Source: Arthrobacter sp. StoSoilB19 (lineage in GTDB: Bacteria > Actinomycetota > Actinomycetes > Actinomycetales > Micrococcaceae). From it: a stretch of 64,000 nt of DNA. The translations under genes were made by a program, and so were the position numbers. The stretch is from positions 1,798,001 through 1,862,000 of the forward strand of contig NZ_AP024650.1 in NCBI RefSeq assembly GCF_019977275.1, in the 5' to 3' direction. Within the stretch, counting starts at the first letter, position 1. Each line of letters starts with the position of its first letter. Shown in pieces: positions 1-8,648 of this stretch. The notes under the pieces are model-generated. The model was given only the letters and a program-made list of their open reading frames with translations, was not told where the DNA came from and searched no databases.

Positions 1-548
1 TCCTGGTGGCGTTCACCATCACCCGCGAGCTCACGCTGTCACTGGTGGCCGCCCTGGCATCGGCAGCCGTGTTCACCGTTGTCCGCCTGATACAGCGGCG
101 GCCTCTGACCCAGGCCCTGGCGGGGATTGTCGGCGTCGGCATCTCCGCCTGGCTGGCCAACACCACCGGCAAGGCCGAAGACTTCTACCTCCCCGGCTTC
201 TTCACCAACGCCGCCTACATCCTGGCGATGGTCATCTCTATTGCCGTGAAGTGGCCCGTGGCCGGGCTCCTCTTTGGCTTCATCCGCAACGAGGGCGTGG
301 AATGGCGTAAGGAACCTGACCGGGTCAAGGCGTACCGCCTGGGCACCTGGATCATCGTGGGCGTCCTGGCGCTCCGGCTCATTGTGCAGGTGCCCCTCTA
401 CCTGATGGGCACCGACGGCCTGGCCGCCCTCGCCACCACACGGCTCATTATGGGCGCCCCCCTGTACATCCTGGGCGTCTGGGTGGCCTGGCTGGTGACC
501 CGGCCTGCCCCGGCGGAGCCTGAAGCCGGCACAGACCAGCCCGCCTGA
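1..548 (+). CDS. DUF3159 family membrane protein (5' partial)
   Basis: This is the C-terminal part of a polytopic membrane protein that enters the window in frame; the GTG at 6 is probably internal. About five hydrophobic segments are visible, along with the family-like stretch WLANTTGKAEDFYLPGFFTN followed by membrane helices. The fragment matches my memory of the actinobacterial DUF3159 family, whose members are usually a little over 200 residues, so only a short N-terminal part is missing. Its function is unknown. It runs towards the convergent trkA pair and ends about 55 bases before it. The 3' end carries a small direct duplication (ACAGACCAGCCCGCCTGAC-like) across the stop codon. Family assignment is from memory of sequence pattern, not a search. 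Confidence 0.7.
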   Translation, partial: LVAFTITRELTLSLVAALASAAVFTVVRLIQRRPLTQALAGIVGVGISAWLANTTGKAEDFYLPGFFTNAAYILAMVISIAVKWPVAGLLFGFIRNEGVEWRKEPDRVKAYRLGTWIIVGVLALRLIVQVPLYLMGTDGLAALATTRLIMGAPLYILGVWVAWLVTRPAPAEPEAGTDQPA

Positions 549-604
549 CAGACCAGCCCGCCTGACGGCCAGGCCGCCCCGCCTCTCCCCGGGCAGCGGC
601 GGAC

Positions 605-1378
605 CTAGCCGTCGAAGCCGTCGTCCTCCGGGACCGGGCCGTATCCGCTGGCGGTGGCCGGCTGGGCGCTGCCGCCCGCCTGCTCTCCACCGTTGATGCC
701 GGCGGTGTCGATGCTGCCGGGTGCGGAGGAAAGCAGCTCCCGCAGCCGGTCCTCGGCGGCGATGGTGGTGACGAAGAAGAGTTCATCGCCGCCGTCGATC
801 ACGTCGTCGCGGCTGGGGGTAATGGGTGCCTGGTCCCGCAGGATCGCCACCAGGGTGGCGTCCTCCGGCCAGTGGATGTCGCCCACGGTCATGCCGATCA
901 CGTGCGAATCATGCGGGACGGTGAATTCCACCAGCGACGCCACGCCCGTCTGAAGCGTCAGCAGCCGGACCAGGTCGCCGATCTCCACTGCCTCTTCCAC
1001 CAGGGCCGTCATCAGCTGCGGGGTGTTCACGGCGACGTCGACACCCCATGAATCGTTGAACATCCAGTCGTTCTTGGGGTTGTTCACCCGGCCCACCGTC
1101 CGGCCAACCCCGAACTCGGTCTTGGCCAGCAGGGACACCACCAGGTTCACCTTGTCATCGCCCGTGGCGGAAACCACCACGTCGGCGTCTTCCACCTTCG
1201 CGCCCTGCAGCGTGGAGAGCTCGCAGGCGTCACCCACCAGCCAGTGAGCGCCCCGCAGGCCGCTGCGCCCGATCACTTCCGGTTTGAGGTCGATAAGGAG
1301 GATTTCGTGCTTGTGCGCCAGCAGTTCGCGGGCAATGGACGATCCGACGCTGCCGGCGCCGACAATAACGACTTTCAC
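605..1378 (-). CDS. trkA: TrkA-type K+ uptake regulatory protein (second of pair)
   Basis: A cytosolic regulatory subunit of a Trk/Ktr-type potassium channel. Residues 1-120 form an RCK/TrkA-N Rossmann domain with the NAD(H)-binding glycine motif GAGSVG at about residues 7-12 and the acidic strand end LIDLKP. Residues about 135-220 look like a TrkA-C domain (HVIGMTVGDIHWPEDATLVA). The last 30 residues are a Gly/Ala-rich tail. Its ATG lies in an ATGA overlap with the stop of the upstream trkA copy, so the two are translated together. Such pairs (CeoB/CeoC in mycobacteria) normally work with a membrane Trk subunit; none is adjacent, but a KimA-like permease is divergently placed. Family assignment is firm; the channel partner is inferred. 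Confidence 0.9.
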   Translation of the reverse strand: MKVVIVGAGSVGSSIARELLAHKHEILLIDLKPEVIGRSGLRGAHWLVGDACELSTLQGAKVEDADVVVSATGDDKVNLVVSLLAKTEFGVGRTVGRVNNPKNDWMFNDSWGVDVAVNTPQLMTALVEEAVEIGDLVRLLTLQTGVASLVEFTVPHDSHVIGMTVGDIHWPEDATLVAILRDQAPITPSRDDVIDGGDELFFVTTIAAEDRLRELLSSAPGSIDTAGINGGEQAGGSAQPATASGYGPVPEDDGFDG

Positions 1379-2049
1379 TGATACTCCTTGGCGGGGGCTT
1401 TGGCGAGGATCTGGGCGATCTGGGCGCTGCGGTCCACCTGCAGCATGGCGTGCACGGTGTCGCCATCCTGGTAGGCGGTTCCGGCGTCGGGCAGCAGGCC
1501 CTCGCCGAAGCGGGTCAGGTACGCCACGCGCACATCGGCAGCCTTCTCAATGCTGCTGATGCGGTGCCCGATCCAGCCGGCGTCGAGGTCCAGTTCGGCC
1601 AGGACCAGGCGTCCTGAGGGCTCCCGGAAGTCGCCCGCGAGGTGCTGTTCGGGAAGGATGCGGCGCAGCACCTGGTCGGCGCTCCAGCGGACGGCCGCCA
1701 CGGTGGGAATGCCAAGGCGCTGGTAAATCTCGGCGCGTCCCGGGTCATAGATCCTTGCGACGACGTGCGGGACGTGGAAGGTCTCACGGGCCACCCGGGT
1801 GGCCAGGATGTTGGAGTTGTCCCCGCTGGAGACCGCGGCGAAGGCATAGGCCTCGCCCACCCCGGCCTGCTTGAGGGTGTCCCGGTCAAAGCCAATGCCC
1901 GTGACTTTCCGTCCGGTAAAGCCCTGGCGGAGCCGGCGGAAGGCGCGGTCGTCCTGGTCGATGATGGCCACGGAATGTCCGGCATCCTCCAGCGTGTGCG
2001 CCAGCGTTGCCCCCACCCGGCCACATCCCATGATCACGAAATGCGCCAC
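1375..2049 (-). CDS. trkA: TrkA-type K+ uptake regulatory protein (first of pair)
   Basis: First gene of a two-gene trkA operon. A GTG start is chosen because GGAGGAGA lies about 6 bases upstream and the protein then begins directly with the Rossmann strand (MAHFVIMGCGRVG). The nucleotide-binding motif GCGRVG is at about residues 8-13, followed by IIDQDD, and a TrkA-C domain fills the C-terminal third (LVLAELDLDAGWIGHRISSI). At 224 residues it has the usual length of a single RCK-TrkA-C subunit. It presumably senses NAD(H) or c-di-AMP and gates a potassium channel, with its paralogue encoded by the next gene. The intergenic region shared with the divergent permease gene is short (about 120 bases), so the two transcription units may be co-regulated. 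Confidence 0.9.
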   Translation of the reverse strand: MAHFVIMGCGRVGATLAHTLEDAGHSVAIIDQDDRAFRRLRQGFTGRKVTGIGFDRDTLKQAGVGEAYAFAAVSSGDNSNILATRVARETFHVPHVVARIYDPGRAEIYQRLGIPTVAAVRWSADQVLRRILPEQHLAGDFREPSGRLVLAELDLDAGWIGHRISSIEKAADVRVAYLTRFGEGLLPDAGTAYQDGDTVHAMLQVDRSAQIAQILAKAPAKEYQ

Positions 2050-2155
2050 CGTATCTCCTCCATATGTAAGTCAGGATCGTGCAGCTAGAACTCTACCGGC
2101 ACGGCCCTGGTTAGGCCCGGCCGGGGCCCGTCATGACATCGTCCGCGATTCAGAC

Positions 2156-2161
2156 TAGCTT
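2156..2161 (+). promoter_or_regulatory. Leaderless -10 box of KimA-like permease gene
   Basis: TAGCTT fits the TANNNT actinobacterial -10 consensus and sits 6 nt before the GTG start at 2168. This predicts a transcript starting at or next to the start codon. No Shine-Dalgarno sequence is visible before that GTG, which fits a leaderless mRNA. Confidence 0.5.
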
Positions 2162-2167
2162 TGTGGG

Positions 2168-4144
2168 GTGTTGACAATACTGAACGCCGTCAAACGCGTG
2201 CTGGTGGGCAGGCCGTTCCGGAACGACCGGCTGGCCCATACCCTGCTTCCCAAGAAGATCGCACTGCCGATCTTCGCCTCCGACGCCCTTTCCTCCGTAG
2301 CCTACGCGCCGGACGAGATCCTCCTGACCCTTGCCCTGGCAGGTGTGAGCGCCGTGGCGATCTCGCCCCTGGTGGGACTGGCGGTCATGGTGGTCCTGCT
2401 GACCGTTGTCGCTTCCTACCGGCAAAACGTCCACGCGTACCCGTCGGGCGGCGGCGACTACGAGATCGCCAACGTAAACCTCGGCAAGTACGCCGGGCTG
2501 ACGGTAGCCTCGGCCCTCCTGGTGGACTATGTCCTGACCGTTGCCGTGTCCATGTCCTCGGCAGCGGCGTACCTCACCACTGCTGTACCGTCACTGCACG
2601 GTGAGCAGGCCGTCATCGCCACCATCGGCGTCGTCATCCTTGCCCTGGTCAACCTGCGCGGCATCAAGGAAGCGGGCAGCGTATTCGCCGTCCCCACCTA
2701 CATCTTCATGGCATCGATCCTGGGCATGACCGCGGTGGGCGTGTTCCAGGCCGCAACGGGGCAGCTGGGGGAGGCGCCGTCGGCGGCCTTCACCATCGTC
2801 CCCACGGAAGGCTTCGACCAGGGCCTGGTGGGCCTGGCCGGCGCGTTCCTGCTGCTCCGGGCCTTCTCCTCCGGCGCCGCAGCGCTTACGGGCGTGGAAG
2901 CGATCAGCAACGGCGTGCCGAACTTCAGGCACCCAAAGAGCAAGAATGCGGCCACCACCCTCCTGCTCCTGGGGGTGATCGGCGCCGCGATGCTGGCCGG
3001 CATCATCTACCTGGCCAACGCCACCAAGGTCCACATCGTGCTGGATCCGGCCACGGAATTCCTGCTCGACGGGAACCCGCTGCCGGAGGGATACGTCCAG
3101 AACCCGGCCATCAGCCAGATTGCCCAGACCATCTTCGGCCCGGGCAGCATCCCGTTCTACATCGTGGTGGCGGCCACCGGCGTCATCCTGGTGTTCGCGT
3201 CCAACACGGCCTTCAACGGCTTCCCGGTCCTCGGCTCCATCCTGGCCCAGGACGGCTACCTTCCCCGCCAGCTCCGGACCAGGGGCGACAGGCTTGCGTT
3301 CAGCAACGGTGTCCTTGCCCTCGCGGCAGGCGCCCTGGTGCTCATCATTTCGTTCGACGCGGACGTCACCAAGCTCATCCAGCTCTACATCGTGGGCGTC
3401 TTCATCTCCTTCACCCTCAGCCAGCTCGGCATGATCCGGCACTGGGGGCGCGAGCTGAAGCTTGCCAAGGACAAAGCCGTCCGGCGCCGGATGATGAAGT
3501 CCCGCACCATCAACAGCATCGGCTTCGGCATGACCGGGCTGGTGCTGGTCATCGTCCTCATCACCAAGTTCGAACAGGGCGCCTGGATCGCCCTCCTGGC
3601 CATGTTCGTCCTCTTCCTGATCATGTGGAGCATCCGGGCGCATTACGACAACGTGGCCAAGGAACTCGCGGTGGATGAGGACTCCTCACCCCGGGCCCTG
3701 CCCACCAGGGTGCACGCCGTCCTGCTGGTGTCCCACGTCCGCAAACCCGTCCTGCGTGCGCTGGCCTACGCCCGTGCGTCCCGGCCCTCCCGGCTGGACG
3801 CCATAACGGTGGACATCGACGCGGAGGAAACGGCCCACACCATCGCCGACTGGGAAAAGCTCGAAATCCCGGTCCCGCTGACCGTCCTGGCCAGCCCCTA
3901 CCGCGAGACGGTCACGCCCATCATGGAGTACATCAAGCAAATGCGCCTGGACTCCCCGCGGGACCTGATCGTGGTCTACATCCCGGAATACGTGGTGGGC
4001 AAGTGGTGGGAGCAGCTGGTGCATAACCAGACCGCCCTGCGCATCAAGACCCGCCTGCACTTCGAACCCGGAGTCATGGTGGCCAGTGTTCCGTGGCAGC
4101 TCAAATCATCCGAAGAAGCAAAGAACCTCCAGGACGTCCAGTGA
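2168..4144 (+). CDS. KimA/YdaO-like APC-superfamily potassium permease
   Basis: A 658-residue integral membrane protein of the APC superfamily. The N-terminus (LVGRPFRNDRLAHTLLPKKI then LPIFASDALSSVAYAPDEIL) is the hallmark of the KimA/YdaO group, experimentally known in Bacillus as high-affinity K+/H+ importers controlled by c-di-AMP. About 12 hydrophobic segments span residues 30-480, and a soluble C-terminal domain of about 150 residues follows, as in KimA. Older annotation calls such proteins amino acid permeases. Its position divergent from two TrkA-type K+ regulators supports a potassium role. The GTG start is chosen from the leaderless -10 box and the family N-terminus. The stop overlaps the start of the downstream methyltransferase (GTGA). 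Substrate specificity is inferred. Confidence 0.8.
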   Translation: MLTILNAVKRVLVGRPFRNDRLAHTLLPKKIALPIFASDALSSVAYAPDEILLTLALAGVSAVAISPLVGLAVMVVLLTVVASYRQNVHAYPSGGGDYEIANVNLGKYAGLTVASALLVDYVLTVAVSMSSAAAYLTTAVPSLHGEQAVIATIGVVILALVNLRGIKEAGSVFAVPTYIFMASILGMTAVGVFQAATGQLGEAPSAAFTIVPTEGFDQGLVGLAGAFLLLRAFSSGAAALTGVEAISNGVPNFRHPKSKNAATTLLLLGVIGAAMLAGIIYLANATKVHIVLDPATEFLLDGNPLPEGYVQNPAISQIAQTIFGPGSIPFYIVVAATGVILVFASNTAFNGFPVLGSILAQDGYLPRQLRTRGDRLAFSNGVLALAAGALVLIISFDADVTKLIQLYIVGVFISFTLSQLGMIRHWGRELKLAKDKAVRRRMMKSRTINSIGFGMTGLVLVIVLITKFEQGAWIALLAMFVLFLIMWSIRAHYDNVAKELAVDEDSSPRALPTRVHAVLLVSHVRKPVLRALAYARASRPSRLDAITVDIDAEETAHTIADWEKLEIPVPLTVLASPYRETVTPIMEYIKQMRLDSPRDLIVVYIPEYVVGKWWEQLVHNQTALRIKTRLHFEPGVMVASVPWQLKSSEEAKNLQDVQ

Positions 4145-5529
4145 CCGCAAGAACTTCAACAGCCGCGCCGCAGGCACCGGACGCTGCCGGGCATGCAGGC
4201 GAAGAGGCGGTCCTCGACGTCGGGCCCGTGGCCCATGGCGGGCACTGTGTTGCGCGGCATGAGGGCAGGGTCATCTTTGTCCGGCACGCCATCCCGGGAG
4301 AGAAAGTCCGGGTCCGGCTGACCGATGCAGCGGACGACGCCAAGTTTTGGCGGGCGGACGTCATCGAGGTGCTCGAGGCTTCCCCCGACCGGGTGGAGCA
4401 CTTTTGGCATCCTGCGGATTCCCGCCGGGCATGGGGCCACGGCCACCCGCCTGTGGGGGGTGCGGAGTTCGGGCACATGACACTGGCCCGGCAGCGCAGC
4501 CTCAAGGCGGATGTCCTGGCCGAACAGCTCACTCGGCTGGCCGGCTTTGAGCAACTGCCCGCCGCCTGGGCGGGCAGCGTGGAGGCGGTAGGGGAAAAGT
4601 ACGACGGCGGCACCGGCCTTGGGTGGCGCACACGGGCCAGCTTTTCGGTCACCCCCGGCGGCAGGCTGGGAATGCACGCTCACCGTTCCAGCCAGATCAT
4701 CCCGGTGCGGGAGATGCCCCTGGCCAGCGGCGCCATCAACGCGCTGCGCTTGTGGGACTTGGACCTCCAGGGCATCGAGCGGGTTGAGGTGGCCGCTCCG
4801 GCCAACGCTTCCCGGCCCCTGGTGCTCCTTGCGCCCGCGCCCGGGACAAAGGACAAACGGCTGAGGGCAATTGCTGCGGAAGTGGCGGGGGACGTTTCCG
4901 TGGCGGCCTTTGATGCGCTGACCGGTGACGTGACACAGCTCCGCGGCCGGACCTGGGTGCAGGAGTCCGCCGAGGGACACGATTTCCGCGTTACCGGAGA
5001 GGGCTTCTGGCAGATCCACCGCGACGCGCCCGGGACACTTGTGGGGGCTGTCACAGAATTCCTCCGGCATGGAGACTTCCTCCACCCCGGAGCCGTGGTG
5101 GCCGACCTCTACGCAGGAGCCGGGCTCTTCACCGCTGTCCTGGCCGACGCCGTGGGGGAGACCGGGTCCGTGCTCTCGGTCGAAGGGGCGCCCGGCGCCA
5201 GCCGCGACGCCCGGAAAAACCTGCACTCCGCGCCGCAGGTGGAGGTGGTCCAGGGCCGCGTGGAACGGGTCCTGCGCCAGAAGCCGCGGAATTTCGACGC
5301 CCTGGTCCTTGACCCGCCCAGGGCCGGAGCCGGGAAAGCCGTCGTCGGCCAACTCGTTGCCTCGCAGCCCCGGGCCATTGCCTACGTGTCCTGCGACCCG
5401 GCGTCGTTCGCCCGTGACCTGGGTTACTTCCGCCGCTCAGGGTGGGACCTCGCCGGCCTCCGGGCCTTCGACCTGTACCCCCACACCCACCACCTTGAGA
5501 CCGTGGCACTGCTGGCTCCGGCTCCGTGA
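4141..5529 (+). CDS. TrmA/RumA-family RNA (uracil-5) methyltransferase
   Basis: A SAM-dependent methyltransferase that converts specific uridines of tRNA or rRNA to 5-methyluridine. The N-terminus (residues about 20-85) looks like a TRAM RNA-binding domain (VLDVGPVAHGGHCVARHEGRV). The C-terminal catalytic domain contains VVADLYAGAGLFT (SAM site), LDPPRAG, and the catalytic-cysteine motif YVSCDPASFARD. The GTG at 4141 overlaps the permease stop (GTGA), giving 462 residues; an upstream in-frame ATG lies inside the permease and is less likely. The four iron-sulfur cysteines typical of RlmD are not evident near the N-terminus. I cannot tell whether the target is tRNA U54 or a 23S rRNA uridine. 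Confidence 0.88.
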   Translation: MTARTSTAAPQAPDAAGHAGEEAVLDVGPVAHGGHCVARHEGRVIFVRHAIPGEKVRVRLTDAADDAKFWRADVIEVLEASPDRVEHFWHPADSRRAWGHGHPPVGGAEFGHMTLARQRSLKADVLAEQLTRLAGFEQLPAAWAGSVEAVGEKYDGGTGLGWRTRASFSVTPGGRLGMHAHRSSQIIPVREMPLASGAINALRLWDLDLQGIERVEVAAPANASRPLVLLAPAPGTKDKRLRAIAAEVAGDVSVAAFDALTGDVTQLRGRTWVQESAEGHDFRVTGEGFWQIHRDAPGTLVGAVTEFLRHGDFLHPGAVVADLYAGAGLFTAVLADAVGETGSVLSVEGAPGASRDARKNLHSAPQVEVVQGRVERVLRQKPRNFDALVLDPPRAGAGKAVVGQLVASQPRAIAYVSCDPASFARDLGYFRRSGWDLAGLRAFDLYPHTHHLETVALLAPAP

Positions 5530-5546
5530 TGCGGCCGCGGTTTTGG

Positions 5547-5563
5547 ACTACGATGACCGTAGT
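5547..5563. promoter_or_regulatory. Inverted repeat upstream of aconitase gene
   Basis: ACTACG-ATGAC-CGTAGT is a perfect 6-bp inverted repeat with a 5-base spacer, preceded by TTTTGG and followed by AGTCC. It lies about 130 bases before acnA. It could be a regulator-binding site or a weak terminator for the methyltransferase gene; nothing in the sequence decides between these. Confidence 0.3.
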
Positions 5564-5624
5564 AGTCCCACGTCGCGCCCGAATTCTCGGCCGGCCGTGT
5601 GCAATTTTCGGGCCCTGTAACTAC

Positions 5625-5638
5625 TTAGGGCGTCCTAA
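5625..5638. promoter_or_regulatory. Short palindrome in acnA promoter region
   Basis: TTAGG-GCGT-CCTAA is a perfect 5-bp inverted repeat centred about 63 bases before the acnA start, in a locally AT-richer stretch. Aconitase genes of actinobacteria are commonly under transcriptional control, for example by AcnR in Corynebacterium, but this palindrome does not obviously match the AcnR site. It is reported as a candidate operator. Confidence 0.3.
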
Positions 5639-5694
5639 CTAGCAGGCGGTCAACCGCGCGACAAAGATGAAACTGTTGCGAGAGGAGTCCTGCG

Positions 5695-8520
5695 ATGAGC
5701 ACTGTGGACAGCTTCGGTTCAAAAGGCAAACTTAATGTAGCCGGAACCGAATACGAAATTTTCCGGTTGAACTCCGTTGAAGGTGCAGAAGCCCTTCCGT
5801 TCAGCCTCAAGGTATTGCTTGAAAACCTGCTGAGGACCGAGGACGGCGCGAACATCACTGCCGATCACGTTCGCGCTTTGGCAGGCTGGGATCCGAATGC
5901 GGAGCCCGATACAGAAATCCAGTTCACGCCGGCACGCGTGATCATGCAGGACTTCACCGGCGTTCCCTGCGTGGTTGACCTGGCGACGATGCGTGAAGCC
6001 GTCAAGGAACTGGGCGGCGACCCCAAGCGGGTCAACCCGCTGGCGCCGGCCGAGATGGTCATCGACCACTCGGTCCAGATCGATGCCTTCGGCAACTCCG
6101 GCGCGCTGGAGCGCAACATGGAGATCGAATACCAGCGCAACGGTGAGCGCTACCAGTTCCTGCGCTGGGGCCAGACCGCGTTCGACGACTTCAAGGTGGT
6201 TCCCCCGGGAACCGGCATTGTGCACCAGGTCAACATCGAGTACCTGGCCCGCACCGTCATGACCCGCGAAGTGGGCGGCGTCCTGCGCGCCTACCCTGAC
6301 ACCTGCGTAGGCACCGACTCCCACACCACCATGGTCAACGGCCTGGGCGTGCTGGGCTGGGGCGTGGGCGGCATCGAAGCCGAGGCCGCCATGCTCGGCC
6401 AGCCCGTCTCCATGCTGATCCCGCGCGTTGTGGGTTTCAAGCTCAGCGGCAGCATCCCCGCCGGCGCCACCGCAACCGACGTAGTGCTGACCATCACCGA
6501 GATGCTCCGCAAGCACGGCGTGGTGGGCAAGTTCGTGGAGTTCTACGGCGAGGGTGTCGCAGCGGTGCCGCTGGCCAACCGCGCCACCATCGGCAACATG
6601 AGCCCGGAATTCGGCTCCACGGCTGCCATGTTCCCGATCGACGACGTCACCCTGGACTACCTGCGCCTCACCGGCCGCTCCGAGCAGAACGTCGCCCTCG
6701 TGGAGGCGTACGCGAAGGAACAGGGCCTGTGGCACGACGCGTCGCGCGACATCAAGTTCTCCGAGTACCTGGAACTGGACCTGTCCACCGTTGTCCCGTC
6801 CATTGCAGGCCCCAAGCGCCCGCAGGACCGCATCGAGTTGACCGAGGCCAAGGACGAGTTCCGCCACGACCTCAAGAACTACGTGTCCCATGACGCCAAC
6901 GCGGGCACCCTGGACGAGTCCCTCGAAGAGAGCTTCCCGGCCTCCGACGCCCCGTCCTTCACCTCCGGCGGAACCCACGTCTCCGACACCGACCGCGAAC
7001 CGCCGAAGTACTCGGCGGCCCACGGCGGCGCCGGGCGGATCACCAGCCCGGTTCCCGTGAAGATGGCTGACGGACGCGAGTTCGAGCTGGACCACGGCGC
7101 GGTCACCATCGCGTCCATCACGTCCTGCACCAACACGTCCAACCCCTCGGTCATGCTGGCCGCCGCCGTCCTGGCGCGCAACGCCGTCGAAAAGGGCCTC
7201 ACCGCCAAGCCGTGGGTCAAGACCTCAGTCGCCCCGGGTTCGAAGGTTGTCACCGACTACTACGAAAAGTCCGGCCTGACCCCCTACCTGGAGAAGCTCG
7301 GCTTCTACATCGTGGGCTACGGCTGCGCCACCTGCATCGGCAACTCCGGCCCGCTGGAACCCGAGATCTCCGAGGCCATCCAGGCCAACGACCTCGCCGT
7401 CAGCGCCGTCCTGTCGGGCAACCGCAACTTCGAAGGCCGGATCAACCCGGACGTCAAGATGAACTACCTGGCGTCCCCGCCGCTGGTCATCGCCTACGCC
7501 CTGGCCGGTTCCATGGACTTCGACTTCGAGACCGACGCGCTCGGCAAGGACGAGGCCGGCAACGACGTCTTCCTGAAGGACATCTGGCCCAACCCCGTAG
7601 AGGTCCAGCAGGTCATCGATTCCTCGATCGACAAGGAAATGTTCGCCAAGGGCTACGAGGGCGTCTTCGACGGCGACGACCGCTGGAAGGCACTGGACAC
7701 CCCGGCTGGCGACACCTTCGCCTGGGATCCGAACTCCACCTACGTCCGGAAGCCCCCGTACTTCGAGGGCATGCAGGCGACGCCGGAACCGGTCAAGGAC
7801 ATCACCGGCGCCCGCGTGCTGCTGAAGCTCGGCGACTCCGTCACCACCGACCACATCTCACCGGCCGGTTCGTTCAAGTCCGACACCCCCGCCGGCCAGT
7901 ACCTGCTGGCCAACGGCGTGGAGCGCAAGGACTTCAACTCCTACGGCTCGCGCCGTGGCAACCACGAGGTGATGATCCGCGGTACGTTCGCGAACATCCG
8001 CATCAAGAACCAGCTCCTGGACGGTGTTGAGGGTGGCTTCACCCGCGACTTCACCCAGGCTGACGGCCCGCAGGCCTACGTCTACGACGCCGCGCAGAAC
8101 TACCAGGCAGCCGGCACCCCGCTGGTGGTCCTGGCCGGCAAGGAGTACGGCTCCGGTTCGTCCCGTGACTGGGCCGCCAAGGGTACCGCCCTGCTGGGTG
8201 TCAAGGCTGTCATCGCCGAAAGCTACGAGCGCATCCACCGCTCCAACCTGATCGGCATGGGCGTCCTGCCGCTGCAGTTCCCGGCCGGGGAGAACGCTGC
8301 CAGCCTGGGCCTGACCGGCACGGAAACCTTCTCGGTGGAGGGCGTCACTGCCCTGAACGAGGGCACCACGCCCAAGACCCTGAAGATCACCGCCACCGCC
8401 GAGGACGGCTCCTCGAAGTCGTTCGACGCCGTCCTGCGCATCGATACGCCGGGTGAAGCGGACTACTACCGCAACGGCGGCATCCTGCAGTACGTGCTGC
8501 GCCAGATCTCCGCCAACTAG
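5695..8520 (+). CDS. acnA: Aconitate hydratase A
   Basis: Interconverts citrate and isocitrate in the TCA cycle; cytosolic [4Fe-4S] enzyme. At 941 residues it has the length of the AcnA/IRP1 monomeric class. The cluster ligands are visible as Cys478 ([13 protein letters not shown]) and Cys544/Cys547 ([11 protein letters not shown]). The C-terminal swivel domain contains [19 protein letters not shown] lies about 7 bases before ATG. An insert near residues 400-440 contains [16 protein letters not shown], absent from the minimal family fold. The gene is monocistronic by appearance: a 165-base upstream region with two palindromes and a strong terminator downstream. Function is certain; regulation is unknown. 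Confidence 0.98.
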   Translation: MSTVDSFGSKGKLNVAGTEYEIFRLNSVEGAEALPFSLKVLLENLLRTEDGANITADHVRALAGWDPNAEPDTEIQFTPARVIMQDFTGVPCVVDLATMREAVKELGGDPKRVNPLAPAEMVIDHSVQIDAFGNSGALERNMEIEYQRNGERYQFLRWGQTAFDDFKVVPPGTGIVHQVNIEYLARTVMTREVGGVLRAYPDTCVGTDSHTTMVNGLGVLGWGVGGIEAEAAMLGQPVSMLIPRVVGFKLSGSIPAGATATDVVLTITEMLRKHGVVGKFVEFYGEGVAAVPLANRATIGNMSPEFGSTAAMFPIDDVTLDYLRLTGRSEQNVALVEAYAKEQGLWHDASRDIKFSEYLELDLSTVVPSIAGPKRPQDRIELTEAKDEFRHDLKNYVSHDANAGTLDESLEESFPASDAPSFTSGGTHVSDTDREPPKYSAAHGGAGRITSPVPVKMADGREFELDHGAVTIASITSCTNTSNPSVMLAAAVLARNAVEKGLTAKPWVKTSVAPGSKVVTDYYEKSGLTPYLEKLGFYIVGYGCATCIGNSGPLEPEISEAIQANDLAVSAVLSGNRNFEGRINPDVKMNYLASPPLVIAYALAGSMDFDFETDALGKDEAGNDVFLKDIWPNPVEVQQVIDSSIDKEMFAKGYEGVFDGDDRWKALDTPAGDTFAWDPNSTYVRKPPYFEGMQATPEPVKDITGARVLLKLGDSVTTDHISPAGSFKSDTPAGQYLLANGVERKDFNSYGSRRGNHEVMIRGTFANIRIKNQLLDGVEGGFTRDFTQADGPQAYVYDAAQNYQAAGTPLVVLAGKEYGSGSSRDWAAKGTALLGVKAVIAESYERIHRSNLIGMGVLPLQFPAGENAASLGLTGTETFSVEGVTALNEGTTPKTLKITATAEDGSSKSFDAVLRIDTPGEADYYRNGGILQYVLRQISAN

Positions 8521-8547
8521 CGGTAACTGCCAGCAGGCACCATCCTC

Positions 8548-8590
8548 CCGAAGCCCCGGCCGGTCACCGACCAGCCGGGGCTTCGGCTTT
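8548..8590 (+). terminator. Rho-independent terminator after acnA
   Basis: CCGAAGCCCCGGC (8548-8560) pairs perfectly with GCCGGGGCTTCGG (8574-8586), a 13-bp GC-rich stem with a 13-base loop, followed by CTTT. It lies between the acnA stop and the dxs start and should separate the two transcription units. Confidence 0.8.
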
Positions 8591-8648
8591 GCAGCCAAGC
8601 CAAGGCGTTAGAGTTAAACGGCACGTCTACCACCCGAAGGAGGGGTCA

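Noticed and set aside
2050-2167. Possible c-di-AMP (ydaO) riboswitch before the KimA-like gene
   Set aside because: These riboswitches precede kimA in Firmicutes, but the leader here appears to be absent (leaderless) and the 118-base gap lacks the conserved core.
2171-2176. TTGACA resembling a -35 box
   Set aside because: It lies inside the first codons of the KimA-like gene, downstream of the better-placed TAGCTT box, with no -10 box at proper spacing.
2591-3643. Long antisense reading frames such as the one opposite the KimA-like gene
   Set aside because: Long open frames on the opposite strand are expected in GC-rich coding DNA; their predicted proteins are low-complexity His/Asp/Gly/Gln-rich and match no family.
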